Origin: Staphylococcus coagulans | Lineage (GTDB): Bacteria > Bacillota > Bacilli > Staphylococcales > Staphylococcaceae | Length of the DNA stretch: 47,946 bases | Reading direction: 5' to 3' | Assembly (NCBI RefSeq): GCF_002901995.1 | Contig: NZ_PPQN01000031.1 | Location: 1 to 47,946 of the forward strand | Part shown: in pieces, positions 38,433 through 47,532 of the stretch | Layout of the letters: the number at the start of each line of letters is the position of its first letter | How positions within the stretch are numbered: the stretch's first letter is position 1 | Position numbers and translations under genes: made by a program | The notes under the pieces: model-generated | Told to the model about the DNA's origin: nothing | The model's input: the letters and a program-made list of their open reading frames with translations, nothing else | Database searches by the model: none

Positions 38433-39308
38433 ATGGAGTTAAAGCAGATTACGAAGCGTTACAACAATAATACTGTCATCGATCAAATTGATTTTGCTTT
38501 TAATGATAGTCATATTGTTGGTCTAATAGGAAAGAACGGTGTAGGTAAAACGACACTAATGAAAATTATGAATGGTAACATTATAAATTATTCGGGTGAA
38601 GTCAAAACCTCAAGTGATGAGCGTATTGGTTATTTAATTGAGCATCCTAAACTTTATGATAATAAGACCGGATTATATAACTTAAAACTTTTCGCTCAAG
38701 TGTTAGGAAAGGGCTTTGATAAAGAATATACAGATAAAATTGTTAAAGCTTTTGGTATGGAATCTTATATTAAGAAAAAAGTGAAAAAGTATTCAATGGG
38801 AATGAAACAAAAATTAGCAATTGCAGTTTCCTTAATGAATAAGCCGAAATATTTAATATTGGATGAGCCAACGAATGGAATGGACCCAGACGGCTCCATT
38901 GATGTTCTAAAAACAATACAGCAACTTGTAGAACAATTAGATATGAAGATTTTAATATCGAGTCATAAATTAGAAGATATAGAATTAATTTGTGATCGTG
39001 CTGTATTCTTAAGAGGAGGCCACTTTGTTCAAGATGTCGATATGTCAAATGGTCAATCTGCAAATCAAACGATTGTCAAAGTTGCTCCAAAAGACTTTGA
39101 AGAAGCCCTTTACTATTTAACGGATCATTTTAAAGTAGCACAATCACACAAAGATTCAGGGGAAATTATTTTGAATGCACAAAGTAATTATCAAATGTTT
39201 TTACAAGGCTTAGCACAAAAACAGATATTTCCAACATACATTGAAACGAGAAAAATTTCATTGCGTGACACATACTTTAATATTAATCAACGAGGTGACG
39301 AACAATGA
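38433..39308 (+). CDS. pmtA: ABC transporter ATPase, PmtA-like
   Basis: About 291 residues. Walker A GKNGVGKTT (~33), signature YSMGMKQKLAIA (~129), Walker B YLILDEPTNGMD (~150) and the switch SSHKLEDIELICDRA (~183). Matches my recollection of S. aureus PmtA over long stretches (IEHPKLYDNK, GLYNLKLFAQVLGKGFD, DTYFNINQRGD). PmtABCD exports phenol-soluble modulins, including delta-toxin. ATG at 38433 is 8 bases after AGGAGG; the ATG at 38427 is too close. Overlaps the permease gene by 4 bases. Confidence 0.8.
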   Translation: MELKQITKRYNNNTVIDQIDFAFNDSHIVGLIGKNGVGKTTLMKIMNGNIINYSGEVKTSSDERIGYLIEHPKLYDNKTGLYNLKLFAQVLGKGFDKEYTDKIVKAFGMESYIKKKVKKYSMGMKQKLAIAVSLMNKPKYLILDEPTNGMDPDGSIDVLKTIQQLVEQLDMKILISSHKLEDIELICDRAVFLRGGHFVQDVDMSNGQSANQTIVKVAPKDFEEALYYLTDHFKVAQSHKDSGEIILNAQSNYQMFLQGLAQKQIFPTYIETRKISLRDTYFNINQRGDEQ

Positions 39309-40033
39309 GAATATTGCAATTAGTTAAATTCGATATGATTAGTATATTGAAGAGTCCACTTACATATTTAGCGATTATTTTGGGTGTCGCACCGCTGATT
39401 ACTACAATGGCAATCCTCGTTACACATGATAAACCTGTCAATGCGAATACACTTTTTAGTGTAGGGAAATGGTTCTTCTCGTTAATTGGGTTACTTTTTG
39501 TAATCAAAACCATTACACGTGATAGTGGCCAAGGCACGATTCAACTCTTTTTGAACCACTATCGAAATCGTGTTGGTTATTTTATTGCAAAATGCTGTTC
39601 AATCGCGCTTATTTCCATAATTACAACAGCTGTTGTTTTAATCGTGACATATTTAATTCAATGGACAACCAAAGGTGAAGAACTTAATAATCAGAATACA
39701 TGGAAGTTGTTGGTCTTTTATTTAATTCTTTTCTTTGTGTATGGTTTGCTGTTATTTTTAATTAATTTAATTGTTCAAAAACCGGCACTAGTTTATACAT
39801 TAGGTATTTTACTGTTGCTTATATTACCGGTGATGAAACCATTTATTCCTTTGATTCCTGTCATTGGGGATGATATTCAAAAATCGTTGAAATACATTCC
39901 GTTTAGCTATTTGAGTGAAAAGTCTCTAGACAGTGGGTTAACGTTTTCAAACTGGCAATGGTTTATCAATGCTGCATCCATCGTCGTATTATTCATTGCT
40001 AATTTCCTTTTAATTAGTAAGAAAGATATCTAA
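39305..40033 (+). CDS. pmtB: ABC-2 type permease, PmtB-like
   Basis: 242 residues with six predicted membrane helices (about 17-37, 52-68, 98-120, 140-160, 163-183, 218-236) and no catalytic motif; ABC-2 permease partner of the overlapping ATPase. The C/D half of the S. aureus pmt operon and PmtR are absent, so the exporter here would be a PmtAB-only unit unless the rest is elsewhere. Confidence 0.75.
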   Translation: MRILQLVKFDMISILKSPLTYLAIILGVAPLITTMAILVTHDKPVNANTLFSVGKWFFSLIGLLFVIKTITRDSGQGTIQLFLNHYRNRVGYFIAKCCSIALISIITTAVVLIVTYLIQWTTKGEELNNQNTWKLLVFYLILFFVYGLLLFLINLIVQKPALVYTLGILLLLILPVMKPFIPLIPVIGDDIQKSLKYIPFSYLSEKSLDSGLTFSNWQWFINAASIVVLFIANFLLISKKDI

Positions 40034-40080
40034 AATCATCTATTTAAGTGATATATGTTAAATAGAAAGCGATATAAATT

Positions 40081-40130
40081 AAAAATGAGATTGAGATCTA
40101 AACGTGTTTTAGATTTTAATCTCATTTTTT
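40081..40130 (+). terminator. pmtAB terminator
   Basis: AATGAGATT-GA-GATCTAAAA pairs with TTTAGAT-TTT-AATCTCATT, followed by TTTT. Confidence 0.85.
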
Positions 40131-40139
40131 AGTTTTGTA

Positions 40140-40154
40140 TAGAAAGCGTTTACA
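40140..40154 (+). promoter_or_regulatory. cre site (CcpA) of the gluconate operon
   Basis: TAGAAAGCGTTTACA fits the cre consensus WTGNAANCGNWNNCW at all but one fixed position. It overlaps the -35, consistent with carbon catabolite repression. Confidence 0.7.
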
Positions 40155-40177
40155 AATATGAGGATTTGAACTAGAAT
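40149..40177 (+). promoter_or_regulatory. gntRKP promoter
   Basis: TTTACA (40149-40154), 17 bases, TAGAAT (40172-40177). Confidence 0.7.
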
Positions 40178-40190
40178 ACTTGTATACAAG
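40176..40190 (+). promoter_or_regulatory. GntR operator
   Basis: ATACTTGTATACAAG with the perfect 12-base palindrome CTTGTATACAAG (40179-40190), overlapping the -10 end. As recalled, the B. subtilis GntR operator has the same core. Confidence 0.85.
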
Positions 40191-40203
40191 ATGAGGTGAT
40201 CGA

Positions 40204-40881
40204 ATGGAATTTCCAAAAAAATGGTTAACAGATTTATCAAAAGGCGAAGCAATAGCGGCACAAATACGTCTTGATATCATTAACGGGGATCGTTCAGCGG
40301 AACAGATTTTAACTGAGAATCAAGTTGCTGCTGAATTTCATGTGAGTCGTTCACCTGTTAGAGATGCATTTAAAATTTTAAAACAGGGTCGCTTGATTCG
40401 CTTAGAACGAATGGGAGCTGAAATAGTGCCTTTTACCGATCAGCAACGCCAGGAACTGACGGATATTCGGTTAATGATCGAATCATTTGCTTTTACAAAA
40501 GTCATTCAACGTGCCGATTTGGATACGATTGTTCGAGCGATGTATCAAGCGCTTGAAATGATGAAAGTAAGTTTGAAGTTTGAAGATGCGATAAGCTTTA
40601 CAGAAAATGATTTAAACTTTCATGAAACAATGGTACGCGCGTGTGAACACCATTATTTAACACACTTATGGAAACAAATGAAGCCGACAATGCTTTGTAT
40701 GATTTATATCAGTATGCAGCGCAGAATGGACACAAATGTCATTGATTTTAAGCGAATTATTACGAACCACGAACTGTTTGTAAAAGCCATTGAAGCACAA
40801 GACAGAAAAAAGATGTATCAAGCATTTGAGCTGAATTTTAAAGATTTAAATGACGATATCGGTGCTTTTTGGGCGCAGTAG
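40204..40881 (+). CDS. gntR: Gluconate operon repressor GntR
   Basis: 225-residue FadR-subgroup GntR regulator: N-terminal winged helix (QILTENQVAAEFHVSRSPVRDAFKILKQGRLI, ~34-65) and C-terminal all-helical FCD effector domain (~85-215, with metal-type ligands in NDLNFHETMVRACEHHYL). Gluconate releases GntR from DNA in B. subtilis. Autoregulated via the operator just upstream. AGGTGATCG precedes the ATG. It is not PmtR, which is a short YtrA-type regulator. Confidence 0.92.
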   Translation: MEFPKKWLTDLSKGEAIAAQIRLDIINGDRSAEQILTENQVAAEFHVSRSPVRDAFKILKQGRLIRLERMGAEIVPFTDQQRQELTDIRLMIESFAFTKVIQRADLDTIVRAMYQALEMMKVSLKFEDAISFTENDLNFHETMVRACEHHYLTHLWKQMKPTMLCMIYISMQRRMDTNVIDFKRIITNHELFVKAIEAQDRKKMYQAFELNFKDLNDDIGAFWAQ

Positions 40882-40899
40882 AGAAAGGAGAATGAAAAC

Positions 40900-42444
40900 A
40901 TGAAAGATTTTATGATAGGTATAGATATTGGTACGACGAGTACAAAAGCGGTTTTATATCGTACGAATGGACATATACAATTAAAAAAGCAAATCGAATA
41001 CCCATTACTGACACCTGAAATAGATATTTCTGAACAAGATCCTGAAGTGATTTTTAAAGCAGTTATTGAAACGATACAATCCGTTTTAATCGAAAGTGAA
41101 ATTTCAAGTGAAGACGTTGCATTTATTTCATTTAGTGCACAAATGCACAGTCTCTTACTTATTGATGAAAATAACCAACCTTTGACAAACAGTATGACAT
41201 GGGCAGATAATCGTGCTCGTTTTGCAGCCGAAGACTTGCGTAAGCATTATGAGGGAAATGAGATTTATAAACGTACTGGCACACCAATTCATGCGATGTC
41301 ACCACTTTCTAAACTGTGGTGGTTAAAAAATGAGTCTCCGGATCTTTTTAATCGAGCACGTTTCTTTGTAGACATTAAGTCATATGTGTTATTCAGATTA
41401 ACTGGAGAATGGGTGATGGATGAATCCATTGCTTCAGCCACAGGACTCTATCATTTGAAAAATAGAGATTGGGACGCATCGGTATTAGATTTACTAAATA
41501 TCTCATTCTCCCAATTACCGCGATTGGTAGAAACTACCAAAGTATTAGCTATAGAAAATAATTTTACTGTCCAACGACTCGGTCTTTCAATTCAAATGCC
41601 GATTGTTGTCGGGGCGAGCGATGGTGTTCTTTCTAATTTAGGTGTCAATAGTATTGAAAAAGGGGAAGTTGCCATCACGATTGGTACGTCAGGTGCAATA
41701 CGAACGGTAGTTGACCGTCCTGTCATAGATGAAAAGGGACGTATATTTTGTTATGTCCTTGATGAACATCATTATGTTATTGGAGGGCCCGTTAACAATG
41801 GTGGTGTCGTATTGAAATGGTTAAGAGACGAGTTACTTGCCAGTGAAATTGAAACAGCAAAGCGACTCGGAATTGATACATACGACGTCATGTCCCGTAT
41901 TGCACAAACTGTGCCGCCCGGTTCAAATGGCTTACTTTTTCATCCTTATCTGACAGGTGAGCGTGCGCCGTTGTGGGATTCTAATGCGCGTGGCTCTTTT
42001 ATTGGTTTAACGTTGTCACATAAAAAAGAACATATGATACGCGCTGTTATGGAAGGTGTCTTGTTTAATCTTTATACAGTATTTCTAGCTTTAGTCGAAG
42101 TCATGGAGGACGTACCTCAGAAAATTAAGGCCACAGGTGGATTTTCAAAAAGCCATTTATGGAGACAAATGATGGCCGATATTTTTGATTGTACAGTAGA
42201 GATCCCTAAAAGTTATGAGAGTTCATGTCTCGGCGCTTGTGTTTTAGGCTTAAAAGCGCTCAATCATATTGAGGATTATACCATCGTCGAAACATGGATG
42301 GGCTCTACCCATCAACATGTCCCTCATGATAAGAATGTCAATCTCTATCAAGAATTAGCATCCGCTTTTATACAGATTAGTCGTGATTTGAATTATGCTT
42401 ATCAAACTTTATCTCAATTTCAAAATCAGTTAAAAGATAAATAG
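40900..42444 (+). CDS. gntK: Gluconokinase (FGGY family)
   Basis: Phosphorylates gluconate to 6-phosphogluconate. FGGY kinase of 514 residues: phosphate 1 loop IGIDIGTTSTKAVLY (~6-20), MTWADNRA (~98), ITIGTSGAIR (~261) and FLPYLTG-type FHPYLTGERAP (~347), C-terminal ATGGFSKSHLWRQMMADI (~411). AAAGGAG precedes the ATG. Between gntR and gntP in the usual operon order. Confidence 0.93.
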   Translation: MKDFMIGIDIGTTSTKAVLYRTNGHIQLKKQIEYPLLTPEIDISEQDPEVIFKAVIETIQSVLIESEISSEDVAFISFSAQMHSLLLIDENNQPLTNSMTWADNRARFAAEDLRKHYEGNEIYKRTGTPIHAMSPLSKLWWLKNESPDLFNRARFFVDIKSYVLFRLTGEWVMDESIASATGLYHLKNRDWDASVLDLLNISFSQLPRLVETTKVLAIENNFTVQRLGLSIQMPIVVGASDGVLSNLGVNSIEKGEVAITIGTSGAIRTVVDRPVIDEKGRIFCYVLDEHHYVIGGPVNNGGVVLKWLRDELLASEIETAKRLGIDTYDVMSRIAQTVPPGSNGLLFHPYLTGERAPLWDSNARGSFIGLTLSHKKEHMIRAVMEGVLFNLYTVFLALVEVMEDVPQKIKATGGFSKSHLWRQMMADIFDCTVEIPKSYESSCLGACVLGLKALNHIEDYTIVETWMGSTHQHVPHDKNVNLYQELASAFIQISRDLNYAYQTLSQFQNQLKDK

Positions 42445-42456
42445 GGAGGGAACAAA

Positions 42457-43818
42457 ATGTTACATGAATTTTGGCCACTTATCAGCGTTCTCATTGGTAT
42501 CATCGTTTTATTATTACTTATTATGCGATTCCAGTTAAACACTTTTATTGCACTTATTATTACAGCTATGTTGACGGGTATTTTATTGGGGATGCCATAC
42601 AATAAAATTGTAACAACCATTGAAGCAGGTATAGGAGGAACTTTAGGTCATATTGCTTTAATATTTGGTTTAGGCGCAATGTTAGGTAAATTATTAGCCG
42701 ACGGTGGTGGTGCGACACAAATCGCTGACACCCTCATTGCAAAGTTAGGTAAGAAATATGTGCAATGGGCGATGGTGATTGCGTCTTTTATGATTGGTAT
42801 TGCTTTATTTTTTGAAGTCGGACTCGTTTTGTTAATTCCGTTAGTTTTTACCATTGCTAAACGTATGAATGTATCTCAATTAAAAATAGGATTACCAATG
42901 GTTACAGCTCTTTCTGTTACACATGGCTTTTTGCCTCCGCATCCCGGGCCAGTCGTTATCGCTAAAGAATTAAATGCACCTATTGGGGAAGTGCTACTTT
43001 ATGGCTTTATCATTGCAATACCAGTCACTTTAATTGCTGGACCACTATTCGTAAAGATCGCACCTTATCTATCGCGGAGTGCTTTTGAAAGAGAAGGAGA
43101 TATATCATCTCTCGGTGCAGCCAAGACCTTTGAAGATGAAAAAGTGCCCAATTTTGCATTGAGTACATTTACAGCGCTGTTACCAGTTCTTTTAATGTTA
43201 TTTGCTACCATTTGGCAGTTAGTGACAGGTCATGAGTCAGGACCGAAAAATCATTTAGAAAGAATCATATATTTCGTAGGGAATGCAGGTACTGCCATGT
43301 TAATTGCAGTGATATTTGCAATCTTTAGTATGGGTATTTTGCGTGGTAAGTCGACAAAACAGGTCATGAATACATTAACAGAAGCGATTTATCCCATTGG
43401 CATGATGCTTCTCATCATTGGAGCTGGTGGTGCGTTCAAGCAAATCTTAATTGATGGAGGTGTAGGTGGCGCTGTTGAGCATATTTTTACGGGCGTTCGC
43501 ATATCCCCCATTTTACTCGCTTGGTTAGTGGCAGCACTATTGAGATTGGCACTTGGTTCAGCGACAGTTGCGGCAATTTCGACAACAGGCATCATCTTAC
43601 CCTTATTGCAAACGACAGACGTGAATTTAGCATTAGTTGTGTTAGCAATTGGAGCTGGCAGTATCTTTTGTTCACATGTTAATGATGCAGGATTTTGGAT
43701 GTTTAAAGAATATTTTGGACTGACTGTAAAAGAAACATTTTTAACATGGTCACTTGTCGAAACTATAATTTCTGTGAGTGGCTTAGGGTTTGTCTATCTC
43801 ATGAGTCTTATCGTTTAA
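42457..43818 (+). CDS. gntP: Gluconate permease
   Basis: GntP-family symporter, 453 residues with about 12 membrane helices. Family landmarks GLGAMLGKLLADGGGATQIA (~71-90), THGFLPPHPGPV (~152) and GAGSIFCSHVNDAGFWMFKEYF (~405). AGGGAGGG precedes the ATG, 12 bases after gntK. Confidence 0.94.
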   Translation: MLHEFWPLISVLIGIIVLLLLIMRFQLNTFIALIITAMLTGILLGMPYNKIVTTIEAGIGGTLGHIALIFGLGAMLGKLLADGGGATQIADTLIAKLGKKYVQWAMVIASFMIGIALFFEVGLVLLIPLVFTIAKRMNVSQLKIGLPMVTALSVTHGFLPPHPGPVVIAKELNAPIGEVLLYGFIIAIPVTLIAGPLFVKIAPYLSRSAFEREGDISSLGAAKTFEDEKVPNFALSTFTALLPVLLMLFATIWQLVTGHESGPKNHLERIIYFVGNAGTAMLIAVIFAIFSMGILRGKSTKQVMNTLTEAIYPIGMMLLIIGAGGAFKQILIDGGVGGAVEHIFTGVRISPILLAWLVAALLRLALGSATVAAISTTGIILPLLQTTDVNLALVVLAIGAGSIFCSHVNDAGFWMFKEYFGLTVKETFLTWSLVETIISVSGLGFVYLMSLIV

Positions 43819-43864
43819 TAAAGGTATAATCATTAAAACTCAAGATAAGATTTAATTTAAAAAC

Positions 43865-43924
43865 AAAGCCTCGAATTGAGAACGGTTTGGTTAAACGTAT
43901 ACTCGATTCGAGGCGTTAATTTTA
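43865..43924. terminator. Terminator after gntP, convergent
   Basis: GCCTCGAAT pairs with ATTCGAGGC around a long loop; A- and T-rich flanks could serve both gntP and the thioredoxin-like gene. The loop length makes it weaker than others here. Confidence 0.6.
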
Positions 43925-43978
43925 TTACTCTTCACTACATTGAATCAATCATGATACCGAACTTGTGCGCGATTACAT

Positions 43979-44536
43979 TTAAATGAGTCGAGATAAGATA
44001 GATTCATAGACTTCATTCCAAAATGAAGGATCTGTCGCATAACGATTATGAATCGTTTGATGAACTTCTTTTTGTTTATCATCAAAACTTGGATCATTTT
44101 TATCAGGTAAATATTCTGAACGGACTTGCTCAACAAATTTTTGAACTGTGTGCGCGCGCGGGCCCCATACCGCTTTTTGTTCAAAATTTTCATTCATAAA
44201 AATATAAATCGGAATTGAACGTGATTTACCATTGGTTAAATATTGATCGATGAGGTCTGTATTATCATCTCGATAAAAGGCGCGCACTTCTAAATCTGCG
44301 CCCTCAGCGATATGCTTTAAAATCGCATTGTTCATCATAGCGTCACCGCACCAATCTTCTGTAATGACAAGAACGTAACGATAACCTTTTTCTTTAAGTT
44401 GCTCAATGCGACTATCATTTGAAGGTAATTCAAATTGATGATATATCGATTGGAGTTCGGACTGATTTTGAGACATGTCTTGAATATACTGATCGAAAGG
44501 TTTAGATTGTGCGTAATACGTTTTTAAATGTGCCAT
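43979..44536 (-). CDS. Thioredoxin-family protein with single cysteine
   Basis: 185 residues. Thioredoxin-like fold: after an N-terminal helical part, YRYVLVITEDWCGDAMMNNAIL (~51-72) is the beta strand and active-site turn, with only one Cys (WCGDA instead of WCxxC), and RSIPIYIFMNENFEQKAVWGPR (~109-130) holds the cis-Pro strand. The single-Cys form suggests a bacillithiol- or monothiol-type role rather than disulfide reduction. Common in staphylococci, function unassigned. GGGAGGGG precedes the ATG. Confidence 0.82.
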   Translation of the reverse strand: MAHLKTYYAQSKPFDQYIQDMSQNQSELQSIYHQFELPSNDSRIEQLKEKGYRYVLVITEDWCGDAMMNNAILKHIAEGADLEVRAFYRDDNTDLIDQYLTNGKSRSIPIYIFMNENFEQKAVWGPRAHTVQKFVEQVRSEYLPDKNDPSFDDKQKEVHQTIHNRYATDPSFWNEVYESILSRLI

Positions 44537-44706
44537 AATAACCCCTCCCTTGACTTACATTATAACAGTATAATAATTTGATGAAAATTAAAAAGATTAC
44601 GACAAATTAAGAATATGACATTTACAATACAAATCTAATCAAACTATTTAATTTTAAAGTTTGAGTCCTTATAATTTTTAATATCAGAGTAAAAAGGGGG
44701 AGGACG

Positions 44707-45264
44707 ATGGATAAAATCACATTTTTAAATGAATTAGAATATCAACTACATCGTTTACCCGATGATAAAATTGATGAAGTGATGAATACGTATGAGAATT
44801 ATTTTTATCAAGAAGGACGTAAAGGGAAAACTGATCGTGCTATTGTTAAAGATTTAGATACACCTAAGCAAATTGCAAAGCAGCAATATGCAAAATATGC
44901 CGTCAAAAATGCGGAAAGCAAACCTGATGTTGCGCACATTGCACATGCTGTTTTTGCGACAATAGGGATGAGTGTCATCACTTTATTTTTTATTCTGGTG
45001 CCTTTGTTTTTTGTAATGATTATTACACTGTTAGGCACTTTTATTGCATTAGGAATGTTGCTATCCCCAATACTCTTGCTCATTATGAATATATGGTCAG
45101 GGTTACACAGCTTTTCATTAAGCAATTATCTTTTTAGCTTTGCTTATTTAGGACTGGGTGCTATGTTCCTGGTCATTATTATAAAATTCATCATTGCAAT
45201 TCGAAACTTACTCATAAGATATTTGAAATGGAATGTCAATTTTATTAAAAAAGGAACATCGTAG
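44707..45264 (+). CDS. DUF1700 (HAAS-domain) membrane protein
   Basis: 185 residues: N-terminal HAAS-type helical domain (LNELEYQLHRLPDDKIDEVMNTYENYF, ~5-31, DLDTPKQIAKQQ ~56) followed by several membrane helices (about 77-140 and 145-168). Pairs with a DUF4097 protein in many Firmicutes, usually under a PadR regulator in cell-envelope stress settings; no PadR is seen beside it here. GGGGGAGG precedes the ATG; only 2 bases separate it from the next gene. Confidence 0.82.
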   Translation: MDKITFLNELEYQLHRLPDDKIDEVMNTYENYFYQEGRKGKTDRAIVKDLDTPKQIAKQQYAKYAVKNAESKPDVAHIAHAVFATIGMSVITLFFILVPLFFVMIITLLGTFIALGMLLSPILLLIMNIWSGLHSFSLSNYLFSFAYLGLGAMFLVIIIKFIIAIRNLLIRYLKWNVNFIKKGTS

Positions 45265-45266
45265 CC

Positions 45267-46109
45267 ATGAAAAAATTATTTATATTTGGTTTGAGTTGTT
45301 TTTTAGTCTCTTTTATTTTAGGAACAATTGTATGGTTTGGATTTGAAAAAAAGCAACAATCCATTGAAACTGTGGAAAAAACATACGCCAAAAACGAAAT
45401 TAATCAACTCATCGTGAATATGGCATCAGCTGATGTCAAAATTGTTGAAGGCAAACAATTTCATGTCACATATAAAGGTAAAGAAGATTTGAGCGTTTCG
45501 AAGCAGCACAAAACGTTAAATATTGCAGAAATCAAGCATTCAAGAGGGAAGGAACCTAATTTAAATCCTTTCAATAGAGAAGGTAATTACATTACTATCA
45601 CTGTTCCCTCAGCACAATTGAAAGAGCTTAATGTTTCGACTGGCTTCGCTAAAATACAAGCCGATGGTATTGATAGTCAGAATGCGAAATTTTGGAATGA
45701 GCGCACTGGTGAAGTGACGATTAATCATAGTCAATTTTCACATACTAAAATCATTGGTCGTGAATCGTTAGTGAACATTCATAATAGTCATTTGAATCAA
45801 AGTGAAATCAGCGTTGATAATGGTCAGATTAATGCTAATCATTCAGCACTTCATAGAAGTATTTTTAAAATTAAGCAAGGAAATATCGTGATGAATGATA
45901 TGGAAACAGAATGTGATTTTAAAGGATCAACACAAAAAGGGAATATAGATTTAAATTATCGAAATACACCTCATAATGTGATGCTGTCGTTAAACCCAGA
46001 ACATGGGCATGCGCATATTAAAAATCAACATTTAAAGCATGGTAAAAATGGTAAAGGAGAGCATAAAGTTGAACTTTACACAAATCATGGGGATATTACG
46101 GTAGATTAA
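45267..46109 (+). CDS. DUF4097 beta-strand repeat protein, membrane-anchored
   Basis: 280 residues: an N-terminal membrane anchor (LFIFGLSCFLVSFILGTIVWFGF, ~4-26) followed by an extracellular region of repeated short beta strands with turn motifs (INQLIVNMASADVKIVEG, LKELNVSTGFAKIQADGI, GEVTINHSQF, GDITVD), forming a predicted right-handed helix. Cotranscribed with the DUF1700 gene. Likely an envelope-associated complex of unknown purpose. Confidence 0.82.
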   Translation: MKKLFIFGLSCFLVSFILGTIVWFGFEKKQQSIETVEKTYAKNEINQLIVNMASADVKIVEGKQFHVTYKGKEDLSVSKQHKTLNIAEIKHSRGKEPNLNPFNREGNYITITVPSAQLKELNVSTGFAKIQADGIDSQNAKFWNERTGEVTINHSQFSHTKIIGRESLVNIHNSHLNQSEISVDNGQINANHSALHRSIFKIKQGNIVMNDMETECDFKGSTQKGNIDLNYRNTPHNVMLSLNPEHGHAHIKNQHLKHGKNGKGEHKVELYTNHGDITVD

Positions 46110-46126
46110 TGGATAAAATAGATTAA

Positions 46127-46172
46127 GCGCCATAAATGGATGACAACTGTGTCATTTTTATGGCGCGTTTTA
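46127..46172. terminator. Convergent terminator
   Basis: GCGCCATAAA-TG-GATGACA pairs with GTGTCAT-TTT-TATGGCGC, flanked by T-rich DNA on the plus strand. Confidence 0.85.
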
Positions 46173-46173
46173 T

Positions 46174-47217
46174 TTATTCTGTCGCAAATTGAATTTCTGT
46201 ATCAATGCTACCTTCAATTTGATTAATCGTTAGATCATGGCCTTTTAACCAAGCCCCAAAATCAATTTTAATCGGGTCTTGATTTTCACCTAATGTAATC
46301 CAAGCGTGTAATTGATGTGGATCATACATGGAAGTATGAATTGTGCCACTCCAACTTTTAAATAATTTACTATATATTTCGTATTGGGGTTGATTAAACC
46401 GCTTAAATACTTCAAAGCGGTCTTCATGCACTTTCGAAATTTGATTTTCAAGGCGACCTAATCGTTCTTTAGATTCTTTTGTGTAGTTGCGATTTTCATG
46501 CGTCAATAATTTAAAGTGATTGGTGCAAGTTTGATCATATCGAACCTCTATACTTCTAGGAGAAACTTCAACTATGGCATGTGCGCCACTTGTATCCTTT
46601 ACGATATAACTAAATGAACTCCGGTGAGGAATTTCTTTTAAAAAAGCTACGGCTTCTTCTACATTTTTACAATTTTCTAAGACAAGACGGCCAACCATAT
46701 AACAAACAAATCCATTCGCCGGCTTTTTGCGATGCATAAAATTATAGGCCATAACTAAGCCACATTCGTTCATTCCGTCCATACGACCTGTTACTCGAGA
46801 CATGGGGCCAATTTGCGCATAACCCCCATCATGAGGCTCAAATAATTGATATCTGGCATCGTATGTTGCAGGGTGATAATCGTAATTTCTCACTAAATAG
46901 TCTGATCCAATGTAAACAGAACAACCACTATCAGGCAGTGTTGTGAAGCGGTAATGTGCAAAATTTAAAATCGCTTGTCGTGTAGGAATTTTCAAAACAT
47001 CTTGAATGCCCATAATTTCTTCCCAGATTCGAGGTGCATATTGTTGATAAATGTGATAAGTTTCTTCGATATCAATATCGAAGCGGGGCACACGTTTCTT
47101 CCACTCCTTATTTCTATTTTTTAACAACGCTGTTGTTTGAAGCCATTGACCTGTCATTATCCCATAATCGTAATGGTTCCCTCTAAACGTTAAGATGTCC
47201 GATGTGACACTTTGCAT
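46174..47217 (-). CDS. C45-family autoproteolytic acylase/amidohydrolase
   Basis: Ntn-hydrolase related to acyl-CoA:6-aminopenicillanate acyltransferase. The nucleophile Cys, exposed by self-cleavage, is in PDSGCSVYIG (~97), followed by RNYDYHP (~108), GRMDGMNECGLVMAYNF (~146) and RSSFSYIVKDTSGAHAIVEVSP (~203). ATG at 47217 is spaced correctly from AAAGGA, giving 347 residues. Substrate unknown; such enzymes act on N-acyl amides, penicillins or bile-acid-like conjugates. Convergent with the DUF4097 gene. Confidence 0.82.
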   Translation of the reverse strand: MQSVTSDILTFRGNHYDYGIMTGQWLQTTALLKNRNKEWKKRVPRFDIDIEETYHIYQQYAPRIWEEIMGIQDVLKIPTRQAILNFAHYRFTTLPDSGCSVYIGSDYLVRNYDYHPATYDARYQLFEPHDGGYAQIGPMSRVTGRMDGMNECGLVMAYNFMHRKKPANGFVCYMVGRLVLENCKNVEEAVAFLKEIPHRSSFSYIVKDTSGAHAIVEVSPRSIEVRYDQTCTNHFKLLTHENRNYTKESKERLGRLENQISKVHEDRFEVFKRFNQPQYEIYSKLFKSWSGTIHTSMYDPHQLHAWITLGENQDPIKIDFGAWLKGHDLTINQIEGSIDTEIQFATE

Positions 47218-47362
47218 AAAAAATCGTCCTTTCTGAAATCTTGCTAACATAATTTGTTAAATGGTTGTAATCATTCTTTAATGGTATTCACTTCATGACG
47301 CTACTATAATAAATTTAACATCAGATTAAGCCGTATGTGAATAGGGTTAAGGGGGGAGTTTT

Positions 47363-47419
47363 ATGTGGAATTACTATATTAAAATTAAACATTGGTTTTA
47401 CAAAAATTATACACGGTGA
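47363..47419 (+). CDS. 18-residue basic aromatic ORF with strong ribosome site
   Basis: GGGGGGAG lies 4 bases before ATG; the frame reads MWNYYIKIKHWFYKNYTR then stop, with 4 Tyr, 2 Trp, Phe and 5 Lys/Arg and no acidic residue. TATAAT sits at about 47304-47309 and a perfect terminator at 47457-47497, so a transcript of roughly 180 nt is predicted. No known peptide recognised; it may be an expressed small peptide or part of a small RNA. Confidence 0.5.
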   Translation: MWNYYIKIKHWFYKNYTR

Positions 47420-47456
47420 TGATTGCATTGAGGACTAACTATAAATGGATGATATA

Positions 47457-47497
47457 AAACTCGGACGAAAGGTTATGTATCGTCCGAGTTTGTGTTT
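47457..47497. terminator. Terminator after the 18-residue ORF
   Basis: AAACTCGGACGA pairs exactly with TCGTCCGAGTTT around an 11-base loop; T-rich ends on both strands let it also serve the minus-strand gene. Confidence 0.85.
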
Positions 47498-47532
47498 AAA
47501 ATATCTAATGCTATTACGCGATATTTCTTATT

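Noticed and set aside
40204..40881. GntR-family gene as PmtR, regulator of the pmt-like genes
   Set aside because: It is a 225-residue FadR-type regulator with a gluconate-type operator and lies before gntK-gntP, after the pmtAB terminator.
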